A stretch of DNA of 64,000 bases from Mesocentrotus franciscanus (Eukaryota; Echinodermata; Echinoidea; Camarodonta; Strongylocentrotidae): positions 35,604,737-35,668,736 of the forward strand of contig CP137672.1 in NCBI GenBank assembly GCA_037976565.1, in the 5' to 3' direction. This document shows positions 49,458 to 61,089 of this stretch, piece after piece. How positions within the stretch are numbered: position 1 is the stretch's first letter; each line of letters starts with the position of its first letter. A program made the translations under genes and the position numbers. The notes under the pieces are model-generated. The model saw only the letters and a list, made by a program, of their open reading frames with translations, did no database searches and was not told the origin of the DNA.

Positions 49458-50779
49458 AGCCCCCATCACACCGAACAAGTTTTCACTACCTTCTGGAAAA
49501 TGTAGCCAAACGGGCTCAAACTGTGTGCAAACGGAGTTGAACTTAGTAGCAATTGTTTACAATCTGTTTAAGAACTTCATGGACGGGCTCGGACTGGGTA
49601 GTACGGGAGAGTGCTCTAGAACTTTGAGCTTGTTCAAAAATTGCCCCCGTCCTGCAATTAGACAGAGTGACAACGTACTTAAAACGAGGAGGACGTACTA
49701 CGAACGGACTGATTGCCGTACTATAAACGGAATTGCCGTGTTTCGATCCTACTAGGAACGTGTTACAACGTGTCGTGGTCGAGCATCAATTAGCAGCAGT
49801 ATAGCCCCCATCACACCAAACTAGTTCTCACTACGTTCTGGAACCGTCCTAAAAAATCGTAAAAACGGGTTGTGGTCGGAGTAGAATGTGTAAATAATGT
49901 CTATAATACTATCCTAGATCGTTCATAAACAGTCCTCAATACGTCCATCTCGTCAGTGAACAGTCAGTTCACACCAAGTTCAAATCGGGTAAATTTGCCC
50001 TTTCCAGGCAGTCCAAGCCCGTCCGTAATCAGTTTAAACCAGTTCTTATCCAGTTCTACCTCGTCCCAATACGTCCAAACCATTCTAACTAGTTCGCAAC
50101 TTGTTCTAACTACTAGTAGTTTGTAACCCGATCACCCCGTTCAGGGACAGTTCAACTCGTCCTCATCTCGTTCTTAGTACGTTCGAACGCACCCATATAG
50201 TGCGTGTGCAATCCCGTCCTGGGTCGAGGGCTATACAAACCCAGTGCGTTCTTGCCGTTCCTAATTTCCGTTCAATTATACTACTGCTAATTGATGCTCG
50301 ACCACGTCACGTTGTAACACGTTATTAGTAGGACCGAAGAACGGCAATTCCGTTCGTAGTACGTCCATCTCGTTTTAAGTATGTTGTCACTCCGTCTAAT
50401 TGCAGGACGGGGACTATTTTGAACAGGATCAAAGTTCAAGAGCACCCTTCCCGTCCAAGCCAGTCCGAGTCCGTCCATGAAGTTCTTAAACAGATCTTAA
50501 ACAGTTGCTACTACGTTCACTCCGTTCGCACACAGTTTGAGCCCGTTTGGCAACATTTTACAGAACGTAGTGGGAACTAGTTTGGTGTGATGGGGGCTTC
50601 ACTTGAATTTCTTGATCTGCACAGCTTGAAACGATGAAGTTGAACGGGAATGAGGAATGACAAGGACGCGCTGGGGTTGTATAACCCTTGAGCCAGGACG
50701 TGATCGCACACGCTTAGGAGCGCGATTTTCTAGGACGGTTCCAGAACGTAGTGAGAACTAGTTTGGTGTGATGGGGGCT
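49458..50779. mobile_element. Composite foldback DNA element with four termini
   Basis: The terminal motif AGCCCCCATCACACC appears four times: forward at 49458 and 49803, inverted ending at 50598 and 50779. Forward 49458-~49800 and inverted 50598-~50278 are long arms of about 320 bp, close to 88% alike by eye, so the block can fold into a large hairpin. The second pair (49803 and 50779) shares a longer terminus extending to GTTCTGGAACCGTCCTA. No transposase frame exists; the mirror-image ORFs 49525-49755 and 50287-50478 are the same arm read twice. No target duplication is visible at any end pair. By architecture it recalls sea-urchin foldback (TU-type) elements, but I cannot confirm relationship. 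Confidence 0.8.
49511..50545. repeat. Degenerate ~10.4 bp phased GTYC/GRAC array
   Basis: On the plus strand GTYC or a one-base variant starts at 49921, 49932, 49943, 49952 and 49963; then 50011, 50021, 50032, 50042, 50053, 50063, 50073, 50083, 50092 and 50103; then 50139, 50150, 50159, 50170 and 50181; and again at 50453, 50463, 50473, 50482, 50493, 50503, 50515, 50524, 50535 and 50545. In the left arm the complement GRAC is spaced likewise (49511, 49521, 49532, 49542; 49584, 49594, 49604). The 5-6 bases between motifs vary. This is a short-unit degenerate repeat whose period is close to one DNA turn. Confidence 0.7.
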
Positions 50780-53700
50780 TAAACTGGAACTAGAAAACAG
50801 CACCATATGAGAAAACAACTGGAGAAAAGACTGATGAGTTAAGATAATAATACTAATGATAATGGTGATAATAGTGGGTTCTTATTTAACACTCGTGTAA
50901 GTCAGACTTGACACTCCTGTCGCTCCACAATAAAGTTCAGAAATATGTTGTTTTCTAAATTCCAAGATTATTGACTGGTCATCATCCTGTCATGTTTTAA
51001 GCTCAATAATGATCGACGTGTCATCCATGTACCAACATATCGATGTATTACAACTGAGTGACCTTATCATTCCCACGTTAACTTGGTAACATCATTCATG
51101 AAGGAATCCGTGTGAAATCATGGAGATAAGAAGGAAGTACAGGGGTTTGCTAACCAATGACTCCGGGAATAAAACACACACTACGGTTTTTGTGTTACTT
51201 TTTGGGGGGATTAAACAGAATCCGAAATATTCACGTCGATTATATAACCCTTAGCAAATGTCATCTATTTTGTAATCGATTAATGGAAATTTAAGATGGC
51301 TTGAATTGTTCTGTCAGCTCCTGTTTATGGAAAACAAGAATAATTAAGTTATACTGTATATTCTGAGTTCGAATCTTTCCAAAAATAAGATATTATTCAC
51401 AATAACAATTTCACTTTCTGCTCAAAAGCACATTTGTACTGTTAAATGACACGAAAATATCTACCACAACTAACCGAGAAACATTTGAACTCAATCATAA
51501 CTGAATTTCTATCTCCAGAGTCTAAAAATGTGCATGAAATTGACAGGTTACATGACAATTTTTCAACTTCACCTTTTCAGTTATGTCATTCAATTGTTTT
51601 TCCCTCACTCGCAATGCTCACAAACTCAAGTATTTTCACGATGAATACATACAACAACACAATTAAAGAGTCTACACATTGATATAAAACGTCGGCAATG
51701 TTCCATTTTATGAGACATATCCTAAAATTCACTTTTAAACCTATCTGTATTTGGTATGGACTTATTTCATAGTGATCTTTGGGACCTTTGAGCGTAATAG
51801 CTACAAACAGTATAGTTTTAGCTTACCAAGCTGTCCGAGTAACTGCCATGACTTGGAATTTTCCTTCAAATATCCTACAAAAAGAAAGTCTACAAAGCTT
51901 AGGGGAATTGGTATAAAGTTGGAAAATTGCATGAAGTTATACTAGGCCTACCACATCATACAACCTCGTTTGGATTCATATCAAATCTCATCCAGATCAA
52001 TGCTACAGGGCCATTATATTGGTTATAATTATCATATTTTCCTTGCCTTCATCGTCAGCGCTCTCTTGTTTTACCCAAGGGCTGCAAATCAAATGATATT
52101 TCAAAACTGAAGATAAGAAATAAAGGAAAAAAGGTACACATATACAATTTCGTTTTGCTTTTCCAAGTTGGGAAGCTTTCTTGAGTCTTTTTAAAAAGCG
52201 CGATATACAAGAATTAACAAATTGGGCTCGAGCAGTCGTTGAATAAGAGAACATCGACCTCGGATCAAATTTTATTTTATTTGTTTGCAAATATTCCAGC
52301 TCCAGGCAAGTACTCGTGAACGTTATACTTGAGTTTTTAAACTTTTGAATGGAACTCAAGATATGAATGCATATATGATATCATGAAAAGAATTTTGAGA
52401 AGATTTTGTTTACCGCCAGTGGCAGTGATCTTGCAGATGATTCATAATTTCGATTATCAAAACAGATCTTTTAACAAAGCTGCTTTTTTTCCTACATATT
52501 CAAGGTCACTTAAGTTTGTACTGCGAAAAAATAATGCAATGAATCTTTGCACAGCATTTTAAAACATTTTTAATGTGTTTAGGATTATGTGTTAAGAAAG
52601 TTTGTAGGAAAAAAACACCCGTTACCAGATGAAAAGCTTGCCAGAGATTATAATCTGACTTGGTAACAATTGGGGAAAGTAAAATAATCATGAACTCATC
52701 ATTCCATAAGCTAGACAATTGGATGATTTAAATTTTACAAAATAATTATCAAAATACAAGCCCTACTCTTGAAACGACGCTCCGTAACTCAGGTTGTCAC
52801 AGTAAGCGATGGGGCCATTAAATTTCCAGACGCAATGCCCCCTAAGTCCCCCTGAAGATGACTTTCAAATGTTTCACCAGCCCCTGAGACACGTTCAATA
52901 CGGGGATAGGCAGAAATGCGTTTCCCAACACGGATTTTCGGAGGGGGGTATTGATGGGGGCACTGATGGGGGCACTTCTATAGATCTGCCTCTATGCTTG
53001 ATATGAAAATGAGAGGGGAACTCGAAGATATTTTGTGCTAAAGGTTACCGACTAAATCAAATATTTGTAGTATACCTGATGACTGTATAAAGATTATAGC
53101 CCTACCACAGCTAGGATCAGATTAATATCCAGGATAATGATACATTCGAATTTAATTATTTTTATTGTTCCAATGTCCTTGGTAACGTAAGGGACACATC
53201 AATACCAAATACTTTGGACGTGCTCAAGTACAAACAAACCCGCAGTGCTCAATAGACAGCATAATTATTTACATTGGAATTGTACTTTATTAATAACGAA
53301 TAATAAATAGTTGTAGTATTCACACGTGTGATTCCCAGGCGTCTATCATGACTAGATGTTCATTTCGCAATGAAAGGCGGAGACAATTTATTATACACAA
53401 TAGAGTACCGAAGTGCTCACGTCATATTCGCTCGTCGTTCAGGTTACTGGTTCCAAACAACAGAGCCTGCGCATGAAGTTCACCGCGACAACATTCAAGC
53501 AACGGGCTGGAGCAGGGCGAATTCAGTGTTTGGCGCTGGTGTGATCACCACGCCTAGTTTAGCACAATTTTTTTGTAACCAGCAACCTTGGCATCTTGGC
53601 TAATATGACGTCACACTTCGGTACTCTATATACATGTTTACTAATGTTTTTCAATTTATGCACGTTTCTCTCCCCAACCCTTAGTTACCAACTATCTTAT

Positions 53701-54820
53701 TCACCTTCTATGCATAATGGCATCTCTATGGATGGAATTCACTTTTGCGTTAGATTCGGTTTCGTTATGTCAGGCAAGATTCTGGCAAGCTGTTTAGTCG
53801 TCATGAAAAACTTTTGTTCAAAACGTATGCATGGAATTAGTAAACAATTCTATTGCCGTCTACGTTCGGCTTGCATAACACACCTGCGTGTGTGTATTAC
53901 CTTGACACTGCACCTGTTTTGGAATGTAACATGTAATTTAGCATTTGGAATTCATCATTTGGAATGGTCAATTACGCTAATTCTATAACCTGTTAAGCCA
54001 GCATAGTGGATGCTTGTACATAGACATCAGATTCATCATAACAGAATCGTGAAAACAAGGATGTTTATTTATGGAAAATGTTAATTTATGGACAATGCCG
54101 CCTACTGTATGAAACACGTTTTAATAACAGGTGACAAATAATATGGATACAACCAACAAATGTAATGAAAGAGGTTTCATTTTTTTGTGTTTTTGTTGTT
54201 TTTTGTTGTTGAAGTGATAAAATTACAGTAAAGCAACATTAATGTAGGGATAAATAGCAATCTTACCTTATATGGAAATCAGGTGTCATCCATGAAATTG
54301 AAGAAATTCAGACGAAATCCAAGTTTTTCTCCATGCGCAAATCCTACTTACGCTATCAACACCACCACTTTTTTCTTTCCAAAAGCAATGTCCTTCAAAC
54401 TCGAAGTCGATCCACAAACTCTACCGCGATCTAGCGAATGGGAGAAACGAGGAGGAGGAGGCATCCAAAACAAATATCCCTGGGCCTGTCGTCAAGCAAT
54501 TCCTCTTGCTTTCTTCAAAAAGTCCTCCTCGGCAAATGGCGGCAATATTTTCCTCCCAAACAGGCGATGACGGTCTATGAGAAGAGGGGATAATACACGA
54601 TAGAATGAGATGGAGATGGGGGAATGTATGGATGTTGCATGGAGATGGTTGTTTGGAGCTGGTGTCTGGCTGGATGAAGGAGGAAGATGATGTGATGTTG
54701 GTGGAGGAAGAGAAGATGAGTGGTAGTTATCTCTAGATGAGTGATGGAACGTTTCAGTCCTCTAGATTTTCCTGATACATCCTCATCATCATTCTCATCC
54801 TCTCACTTTTGTCATAATCT
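50780..54820. other. No recognised gene
   Basis: AT-rich sequence. The longest frames (52003-52359 minus, 118 codons; 53596-53988 plus, 130 codons; 54283-54570 plus, 95 codons) lack recognisable motifs and are at chance length. No repeats were recognised. Confidence 0.45.
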
Positions 54821-54821
<1 letters not shown>

Positions 54822-54862
<41 letters not shown>

Positions 54863-54880
54863 ATCTCTCTCTCTCTCAAT
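54822..54880. repeat. (CT)n microsatellite
   Basis: A CT run with TATCT interruptions. Confidence 0.9.
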
Positions 54881-56520
54881 CACAAAAAAATAAACACTAG
54901 ATGATTTTGAAAAGATGGTGCCGGGTTCCTTAAAACGCTCACCATATGGTAAGAGGATGGTTGTCCAAAGATTGTTATTAAATCTTGTTTGAACACTCAC
55001 AATTCACCAGTGTACTAATCATGAAAACGGATTCCCAAAGAAAGTGAACCAGTCTTTTATCCACTTTCCACATCTAAATTAGGAGGAATAAGAGACTATC
55101 TGATAGGTAAAGGAATCTACACGCGATGCTTCCCAACAGAATGATGTGAAACCTCAACCTATAATCTAAAGATCACTTCGTATATCGTGAACGTTTTTAT
55201 GATGAACTGAATTAGATGCAACTGTCTCTTTGCAACATGCTATGTTACTTTTATTTTGTTTTATGTAACGATCAATGCAAGACATTGAAATCAAATCTAT
55301 ATTTTCTAAACTTATCGCTGGAAATGTTCATTCGAATTTTTTTCCGAAATCATAGGCCAACCAAATTCCAAAAACGTTGTTGGTTGCATGGAATTAAAGA
55401 CAAATCTTCAATACCAATTCCAGAGCCACGAAAGATGACAAATCCACTTTCATATCAATGTCCTTATGAAAACAAATTGAGATTATTTCATACAACTTTT
55501 ACAACAAACAATTACAGCTTCAATATAACATCGATGTGATTGGAATAACGTAGCATAACATATCAACCAACTATTTTGAATGAGTATGTTATAAGAAACG
55601 GTCGTAAACAATTCGCAGAACAAAAAAGAAAACAATATTTTGAACCTAAAAGATTTAACTGACTGAAGAGACAAGCATGATGTAAGCACGAAATTAACAA
55701 GTATCTGCATTCCCTTTTGAATTATTTACGTTATATAAAGACATGTGTCTGGGGTCATCGACCTTTGGTACTTTTATGATTATAAGATACAACGCAAATT
55801 AAGCTGAAGAAAATTATTAGAGTCAAATGAAATATTATTCAATAGAAAGATTTCGGAGATATACCAGTATTTTCGACAAGAGAAAGGTTTGAAATCTAAA
55901 TTACTGTGAAACAACAACAACAACTAAATAGAAGGATAAGTACATTCATTATTTTGTACTTACCAGTTGGAGATTGTTTACAGTTTGAACTTCATTATGA
56001 TTTCAGGAGAAAAGAATACAGTAATCCAACTAATTAATGTCAATAATGCCGAGATGAAAGAGATGTCAACACATGCAGAAGAATTTGATTGATTATGAAA
56101 AGATACTTTCGAGCGCTCTCAAGAGTTAACCTTATATTAGGGATACGCTGACGATTACAGAGATTTTACTCGAAGGATACCACGAGCACCACTATCTGCG
56201 CGGATCGCGCACGCACCGCCGCCGTGCACCCAAGGTGCATCCTTTTTTCCCCGCCCAAATTGATGTCGTCTGCGAGCAGAGCAATTCGCTCAAGATTGCA
56301 ACAGTCTTAAGTGATTGTGACGTCGAATGATCGACTTGAAAGCTGACTTCTACATCATTGCTACAAATAGTTTGTCTCATGCCATGGCTGTCTGTGTGTT
56401 AAGAAGCTCTACAAGCCGGGTAGCGAGGGTTATTTTAACCTTGTTGCTTGCATAACAACTACTTGCCTATGAGTTCGCTGTATTTGGTTTGTTTTTTCTT
56501 TTTTCTTTCAAGATTCCCAA
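54881..56520. other. No recognised gene; small GC-rich patch
   Basis: The only clear compositional change is a CpG-rich patch at about 56195-56240 (GCGCGGATCGCGCACGCACC). Nothing coding is recognised around it. Confidence 0.45.
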
Positions 56521-56527
56521 ACTTAAT

Positions 56528-56640
56528 TCTTTCTCTATGTCTGTATGTCTGTCTGTCTATGTCTCTTTCTCTGTCTCCGTCTGTCTGTCTGTATGTATGT
56601 CTCTTATCTCTCTGTCTCTGTATTTCACCCCCCTCTCCCC

Positions 56641-56679
<39 letters not shown>

Positions 56680-56715
56680 TCTCTTTCTCTCCCTCTCTCC
56701 TCTCCCCTTCATTCC
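56528..56715. repeat. (CTGT)n / (CT)n pyrimidine tract
   Basis: CTGT/TGTC units (56535-56605) pass into a long CT run (56640-56705). The three overlapping frames are low-complexity artefacts. Confidence 0.9.
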
Positions 56716-57130
56716 TTTTCTCTAATTGTGTTTTGCTCTATATATCATCTTGAGATTATATAACATATATTCGTCTTTGTTCATGTGAGGAAAATAATTT
56801 CGAAAAGCATGAACAATGATCTAGGATTTCTTGAGAACATATTATCTGTACATATTTTTGGAAAGAACAATTTACTTGATACTGGTGAATTGTCGATATA
56901 ATGGTGCATGATATTGCATTGTGTTTGAAAATACGCCTTTGGGTTTAATGTTAGAAGTGTCTCATCTATCGGAAAGAGATCTTATAAAAGGAACGACTGA
57001 AGCTAAAACGTAGCATAACAAACAACCAATGTGAGATCACTGTAGATTTACTGGAGTTACAACCAGTTTATTATCCATTTTAGCACTTCACGTTAACATG
57101 GTACAAAAAGTGCTAAAGCCTGAAAAATGT
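56716..57130. other. No recognised feature
   Basis: AT-rich, nothing recognised. Confidence 0.5.
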
Positions 57131-57133
57131 TTG

Positions 57134-57400
57134 GTCAAGTCAAGTCAAGTCAAGTTCATTTATTCAAAACCACACAAAACATGATATAATCTTTTAAATA
57201 GAAAAGAGACTGGTAATAGTACATTAAACAACATATTAACTTGATTACATCACATAATGAATGATTTTAGGACCCCTTTAGAAGCTGATGAGTAGGTCCT
57301 CAGTGGTCAAAAAGCATTATTAAGATAGTCTACAAAGAAAAACAAAAATTATGTCAGTCTTTCAAGTAGGTACGTTTTTGATAACCTTCTAAACCTAGAA
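57134..57400 (-). mobile_element. LINE-like 3' end with (TTGAC)n tail, minus strand
   Basis: GTCAA is repeated about four times at 57134-57155. On the minus strand this is a TTGAC tail directly after GAATAAATGAAC, which holds an AATAAA-like signal. A short tandem tail after an AT-rich 3' UTR is typical of non-LTR elements. No coding part remains, so it is a very short 5'-truncated copy. The right boundary is uncertain. Confidence 0.55.
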
Positions 57401-57409
57401 AGAGTAATT

Positions 57410-58581
57410 CAGGCGCGGCGATCCGGGGGACACGTCCCCTCAATTTTGTAGGGGTCCCCCCCCCCTTTGAACATTTGAAAAAGTGCAAAAAAAAAGGTAT
57501 AGCAAATACTGACTAAAGGCTGCAACACACATTTAGGCTCTGGAGGGCTCAAGAGTGCAGTGTTTAGACAGCTAAAAATGCAAAAATCTTCTCGCTCGGG
57601 AGCTATGCTCCCTCGCTTAATTTCCTTCAAAATGTCTAAGTAAATATTGTAGAGAAGTGAAGTGTGAAAAAGTATATTGCTTGTTTTTATACTGTAGTCT
57701 AGTTTTGCTAAGGTTTGTAATTTTTTAATATAACACAACTTCAATAACCTGTGAGGGGGTAGTCACTTCCGTCACCTTTACCCCACTCGTTCACAATGCT
57801 CCCTCGCACTTGCGTACTGATGGGGAGGGGGCTTGAGGGCAGTTCCCCCCAAATAAAACTCAAACGGGGTTTATTTCTAATTCGATACCAGTGATCTACA
57901 AATGTTGCTGAAATGGCATGATTTTTCCCTGAGCTTCCGGGGGCTCTGCCCCCTCGACCCCACCAAGGGCCCTAAGGCGGACCCCTGGTTGCTCATCTGA
58001 CCGTAATTAAATGCCTAAAACCCCTGACCTTCCGGGGGCTCCGCCCCCTAGACCCCACCAGGGCCCTAAGGCGGCCCCTGGATGCTCATATGACCGTTAT
58101 TACTTGCCTAAAACCCCTGACCTTCCGGGGGCTCTGCCCCCTGGACCCCACCAAGGGCCCTAAGGTGGCCCCTGGATGCTTATCTGATCGTCATTTAATG
58201 CCTAAAACCCTTGAGTTTCTGAGGGCTCCGCACCCTGGACCCCGATCCAATTAGTGACCTGCGTGCCACTGTCACAAATAAGGTATCAAGATATGCTCAT
58301 CTCACCGTAATTAAATGCCTTAAACCCCTGAGCTTCATGGGGCTCTGCCCCTTGACCCCCGCCGGGGCTTTGCCCCTGGACCCCACGTCAATTTTAAATA
58401 CTTTAGCCCCCCTCCCCACTTTGAAAAACGTTGCGCGGGGCCTGCATGTAACATGTAAGAGTGGTGGTGATGCGGATTTTTTCTGCCCCCCCCCTCCAAT
58501 AAACGTTTTTGTTCATTACGCCACTGTCCCTTGTCCCTCGCATTTCGTCCCCCCGGTCATGAAAAGAAATCGCCGCCCCTG
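57410..58581. mobile_element. hAT-like non-autonomous DNA element
   Basis: The left end CAGGCGCGGCGATCC (57410) and the reverse complement of the right end, CAGGGGCGGCGATTT (58581), agree at 12 of 15 positions. CAG(N)GGCG termini are characteristic of hAT transposons. Subterminal GGGGGAC words occur in both arms. A further CAGTGGCGTAAT terminus, inverted, lies at about 58524-58535, so one element may be nested in another. No 8 bp target duplication is evident (GAGTAATT versus GTTTGGTT). The interior is mostly the GC-rich tandem array. Frames at 57409-57744 and 58337-58660 do not resemble transposases. Confidence 0.55.
57931..58400. repeat. GC-rich tandem repeat, ~94 bp unit, five copies
   Basis: GAGCTTCCGGGGGCTCTGCC and variants begin at 57931, 58026, 58119, 58213 and 58330 (spacings 95, 93, 94 and 117 bp). 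Each unit has an inverted GGGGGC..GCCCCC hairpin, then GACCCCACC, CCCTAAGG and a TGACCGT.ATTA.TGCCTAAA link. The fourth unit is diverged and carries an insertion, and the last is partial. It is the most GC-rich block of the window. Confidence 0.88.
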
Positions 58582-58589
58582 GTTTGGTT

Positions 58590-59575
58590 TACCAATATAT
58601 TTATGCAAAATGTCAGGGAGAAACAGACAATTAATTATTCTTATTAAAGGCATCGTTTAACAATGTTAAATCTGAGATGCATGGCCCTATGTGTTATCAG
58701 TGTCTGTGATATAGTGTAATATTAAAGGCCTAAAAAATTGCGCTTCAAAATGATCATGAAGTGCCTAAAAAAAGTAAAATTCTTTGAGTGACCGGTTTTA
58801 CCATACTCATTTCCCCCAATAGACTGTAGTGTTATAAAAACCGTTAGGGAAACGAAAAATGAAATTTCGATTTCCAATCATAAATATCTTGATAATCAGA
58901 CAGGCGATCGGGTTGTAAAAGTCATGGGATTCCTGGCTGACCTAAAGGTTTATATAATTATGATTGCAGCATGAGCTAAATCCAGGATTTTGTTTCAGAA
59001 TCTGAGGCAATGTTTCCAAGTCACTTTAAGTTTAAACCATGTCGGATTTATCTTAGAAAACACATCGATCTCTTGCTTCCATACCTCCCAGGGAGCAATG
59101 ATCACAACTCCTGTATCAAAAACATGTCTTGTGACTTTATATGCTCTTTTCAGTTAGCATCAAAGACTTGGAAAATCAAATACATTTCTGCATGTTGCCG
59201 ATACACAAGGACTTGATGTAAAAATTAATACCCTGAGATCACGAAACGTATTTGGTATTATATACCTCACTTTAGAAATCTAGCCATCTGATTGGTCGAA
59301 ATTGGAGTCGTGATTTTAGCCATGCCCCGCCTACCAGTCAATAGTCTTTTGAAAAGTGCCCTCATACTGCGATCCCCATTGGTTTACGTGTCAAAATTGT
59401 CTTTGTGCGAGCGCGGACACCATACAGTGCTTTTTGTCTGCGTTTCCCAAATGATTGAAACTTTCAGTCATTTTTCCAGCGAAGATTAACAGACAGTGTC
59501 TCAGATTTATGTTTTAACCAATCTTTACTCAAGAAAATGATAAGGTAAGAATTCTTGGTAGATTTTTGTGTCAAT
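58590..59575. other. No recognised feature
   Basis: No supported gene or repeat. Confidence 0.5.
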
Positions 59576-59581
59576 TCAGTA

Positions 59582-59741
59582 TATAAAAGAGATATTGACT
59601 GCTTTAATATTCGAGGACTGGCTGTTTCTATACTGGCTCTCGGGAAAGTTAAGGCGCACCTCGGGGTGATAGCAGCGGATGCAACTTCCCCTTGAGCGTA
59701 TAAAAACAGCCAGTCCTCTCGTAGCAGTCGATTTCTTTATA
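59582..59741. repeat. Near-complete 160 bp hairpin (foldback MITE or structured RNA)
   Basis: The left half pairs with the right half almost throughout. GACTGCT (59597-59603) pairs with AGCAGTC (59723-59729). CGAGGACTGGCTGTTTCTAT (59612-59631) pairs with ATAAAAACAGCCAGTCCTCT (59700-59719). GCTCTCGGGAAAGTT (59636-59650) pairs with AACTTCCCCTTGAGC (59683-59697). The outermost TATAAA also pairs with TTTATA. The loop is about 30 nt (59651-59682). Inexact pairing argues against an assembly artefact. A palindromic MITE is the simplest reading. No target duplication was found. Confidence 0.78.
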
Positions 59742-60940
59742 ACATTGCCCCTTAAAGAAGAGAGAAAACGTATTTTGTGATTTCATAATTAATTTCTAAA
59801 GTCTTCGGTCACGAACAGATACTGCTGCGTATCATATAATAGGCAACTCACTCCAGACCATGATTTTGTTTTCATTACAAGAAAACGATTTTCTTTTACT
59901 GTTGTGGTCTCTCTTTTTTTTAGACATACCCATCGGTATAATCGGGAGTGCTAACTTATAATCCTCTTCCTCTTTCCAATGTTTACTCCTCTTTCGACCC
60001 CGACTCATTCTCTCTATTGAGACAATAGCTCATATGGGAGAGGAGTGGTTGTTAATAAGGTTATAAAAGAAAGGGGTAAAAGAAAACGTCAGGATAAACT
60101 AGGAAAAATACAAAGATGAAGCACAAACACATGTACTTTGAGACATAATGATTTACGTTTTAACCTACATGTAAATTTCCGTATGGTTGAATGGAGATCA
60201 AGATCTTAAATTTGATCAGCTGGCTACAGATAAATAGAATGTAATTTGATTTGGTTGGAGAGACAAGCTTGCTCAGTCTCTATGTCATGTTTTCTGCTCG
60301 CTTACACTCAAACAGAAATGCTGTTTAGTACTGTGAATACTGGTCCACATGCACGAGTTATAGCATTGCTAGATGTACACGTTGATTTCCAGAAGTAAAA
60401 AAACATGTATAATTATCTGAACTTAAAGAAGTTGCAGCACTTGTGGTATCAATGGAGGCTTATAGTCCATGGGAATGACAAAAAAACACTATGCCACCCC
60501 GCCCCCCCCGCAAAAAAAATACCCGAAGCAACAAATAAACCTTGTGCTCTTTGTCAGAAGTATTTAGACCTAAAATGGCTGGAAAAATATGATCCTATGT
60601 TTGTCTTTGCTAGTCAGATCAAGGACTCCTTGGTCAGATATAAAATGTTCTCTGTAGATTGCCTACGAATTACCAGATATCGTTGACATGTATACGAATG
60701 ACACCCCCCCCCTTATCCCTCCGCTGGGAGAATCATGGATCCATCGTTGATGTTTAATACATGATTTTATTGTTTAAATTGCCTAATATCAATTTACTTT
60801 AATTTCTGATTTATACAATTCGACAATACTTTCTCTAATATTCCTAAACTTGCCCTGTCTAACCATAACCTTTATGTCTGGCACATACTATGAAATCAAT
60901 ATTTCAGGAAGCTATTAGCCTTTTAATAATTTTAAACACA
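59742..60940. other. No recognised feature
   Basis: Includes short C runs (60498-60509 and 60704-60712). No gene or repeat is recognised. The frame 60405-60686 (93 codons) has no familiar motif. Confidence 0.45.
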
Positions 60941-60941
60941 A

Positions 60942-61085
60942 TAATTCGAAATGAGCTCGTGTTCTCTAAATATCTTCAGTCCAGGTTTTATTATTCTTTT
61001 TTTCCTTTTCATTTGTGGGAAAAGGTTCAAGTCTCAAACATAATTATTCAAAGTGAAATTGTGTTCTCTAAATATTTTCAGTCCA
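60942..61085 (+). repeat. Tandem duplication, ~102 bp unit
   Basis: GTTCTCTAAATATCTTCAGT at 60961 recurs as GTTCTCTAAATATTTTCAGT at 61063, with AATAATTCGAAATGA / TAATTATTCAAAGTGA before each. A weaker third match to the internal part (GGGAAAAGGTTCAAG at about 61018) lies near 61616 (GGAAAAAGGTTCAAG). Confidence 0.75.
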
Positions 61086-61089
61086 TATG

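Noticed and set aside
41401..53613. Perfect TGACGTCA (CRE) words near 41401, 43769 and 53605
   Set aside because: About one is expected by chance in 64 kb; three scattered sites with no promoter context are not enough to call regulation.
53596..53988. 130-codon plus-strand frame with a hydrophobic N-terminus resembling a signal peptide
   Set aside because: Chance length, no family resemblance; hydrophobic starts are common in T-rich sequence.
54283..54570. 95-codon plus-strand frame with basic, Ser/Pro-rich composition
   Set aside because: No recognisable similarity; could be an exon but nothing supports it.
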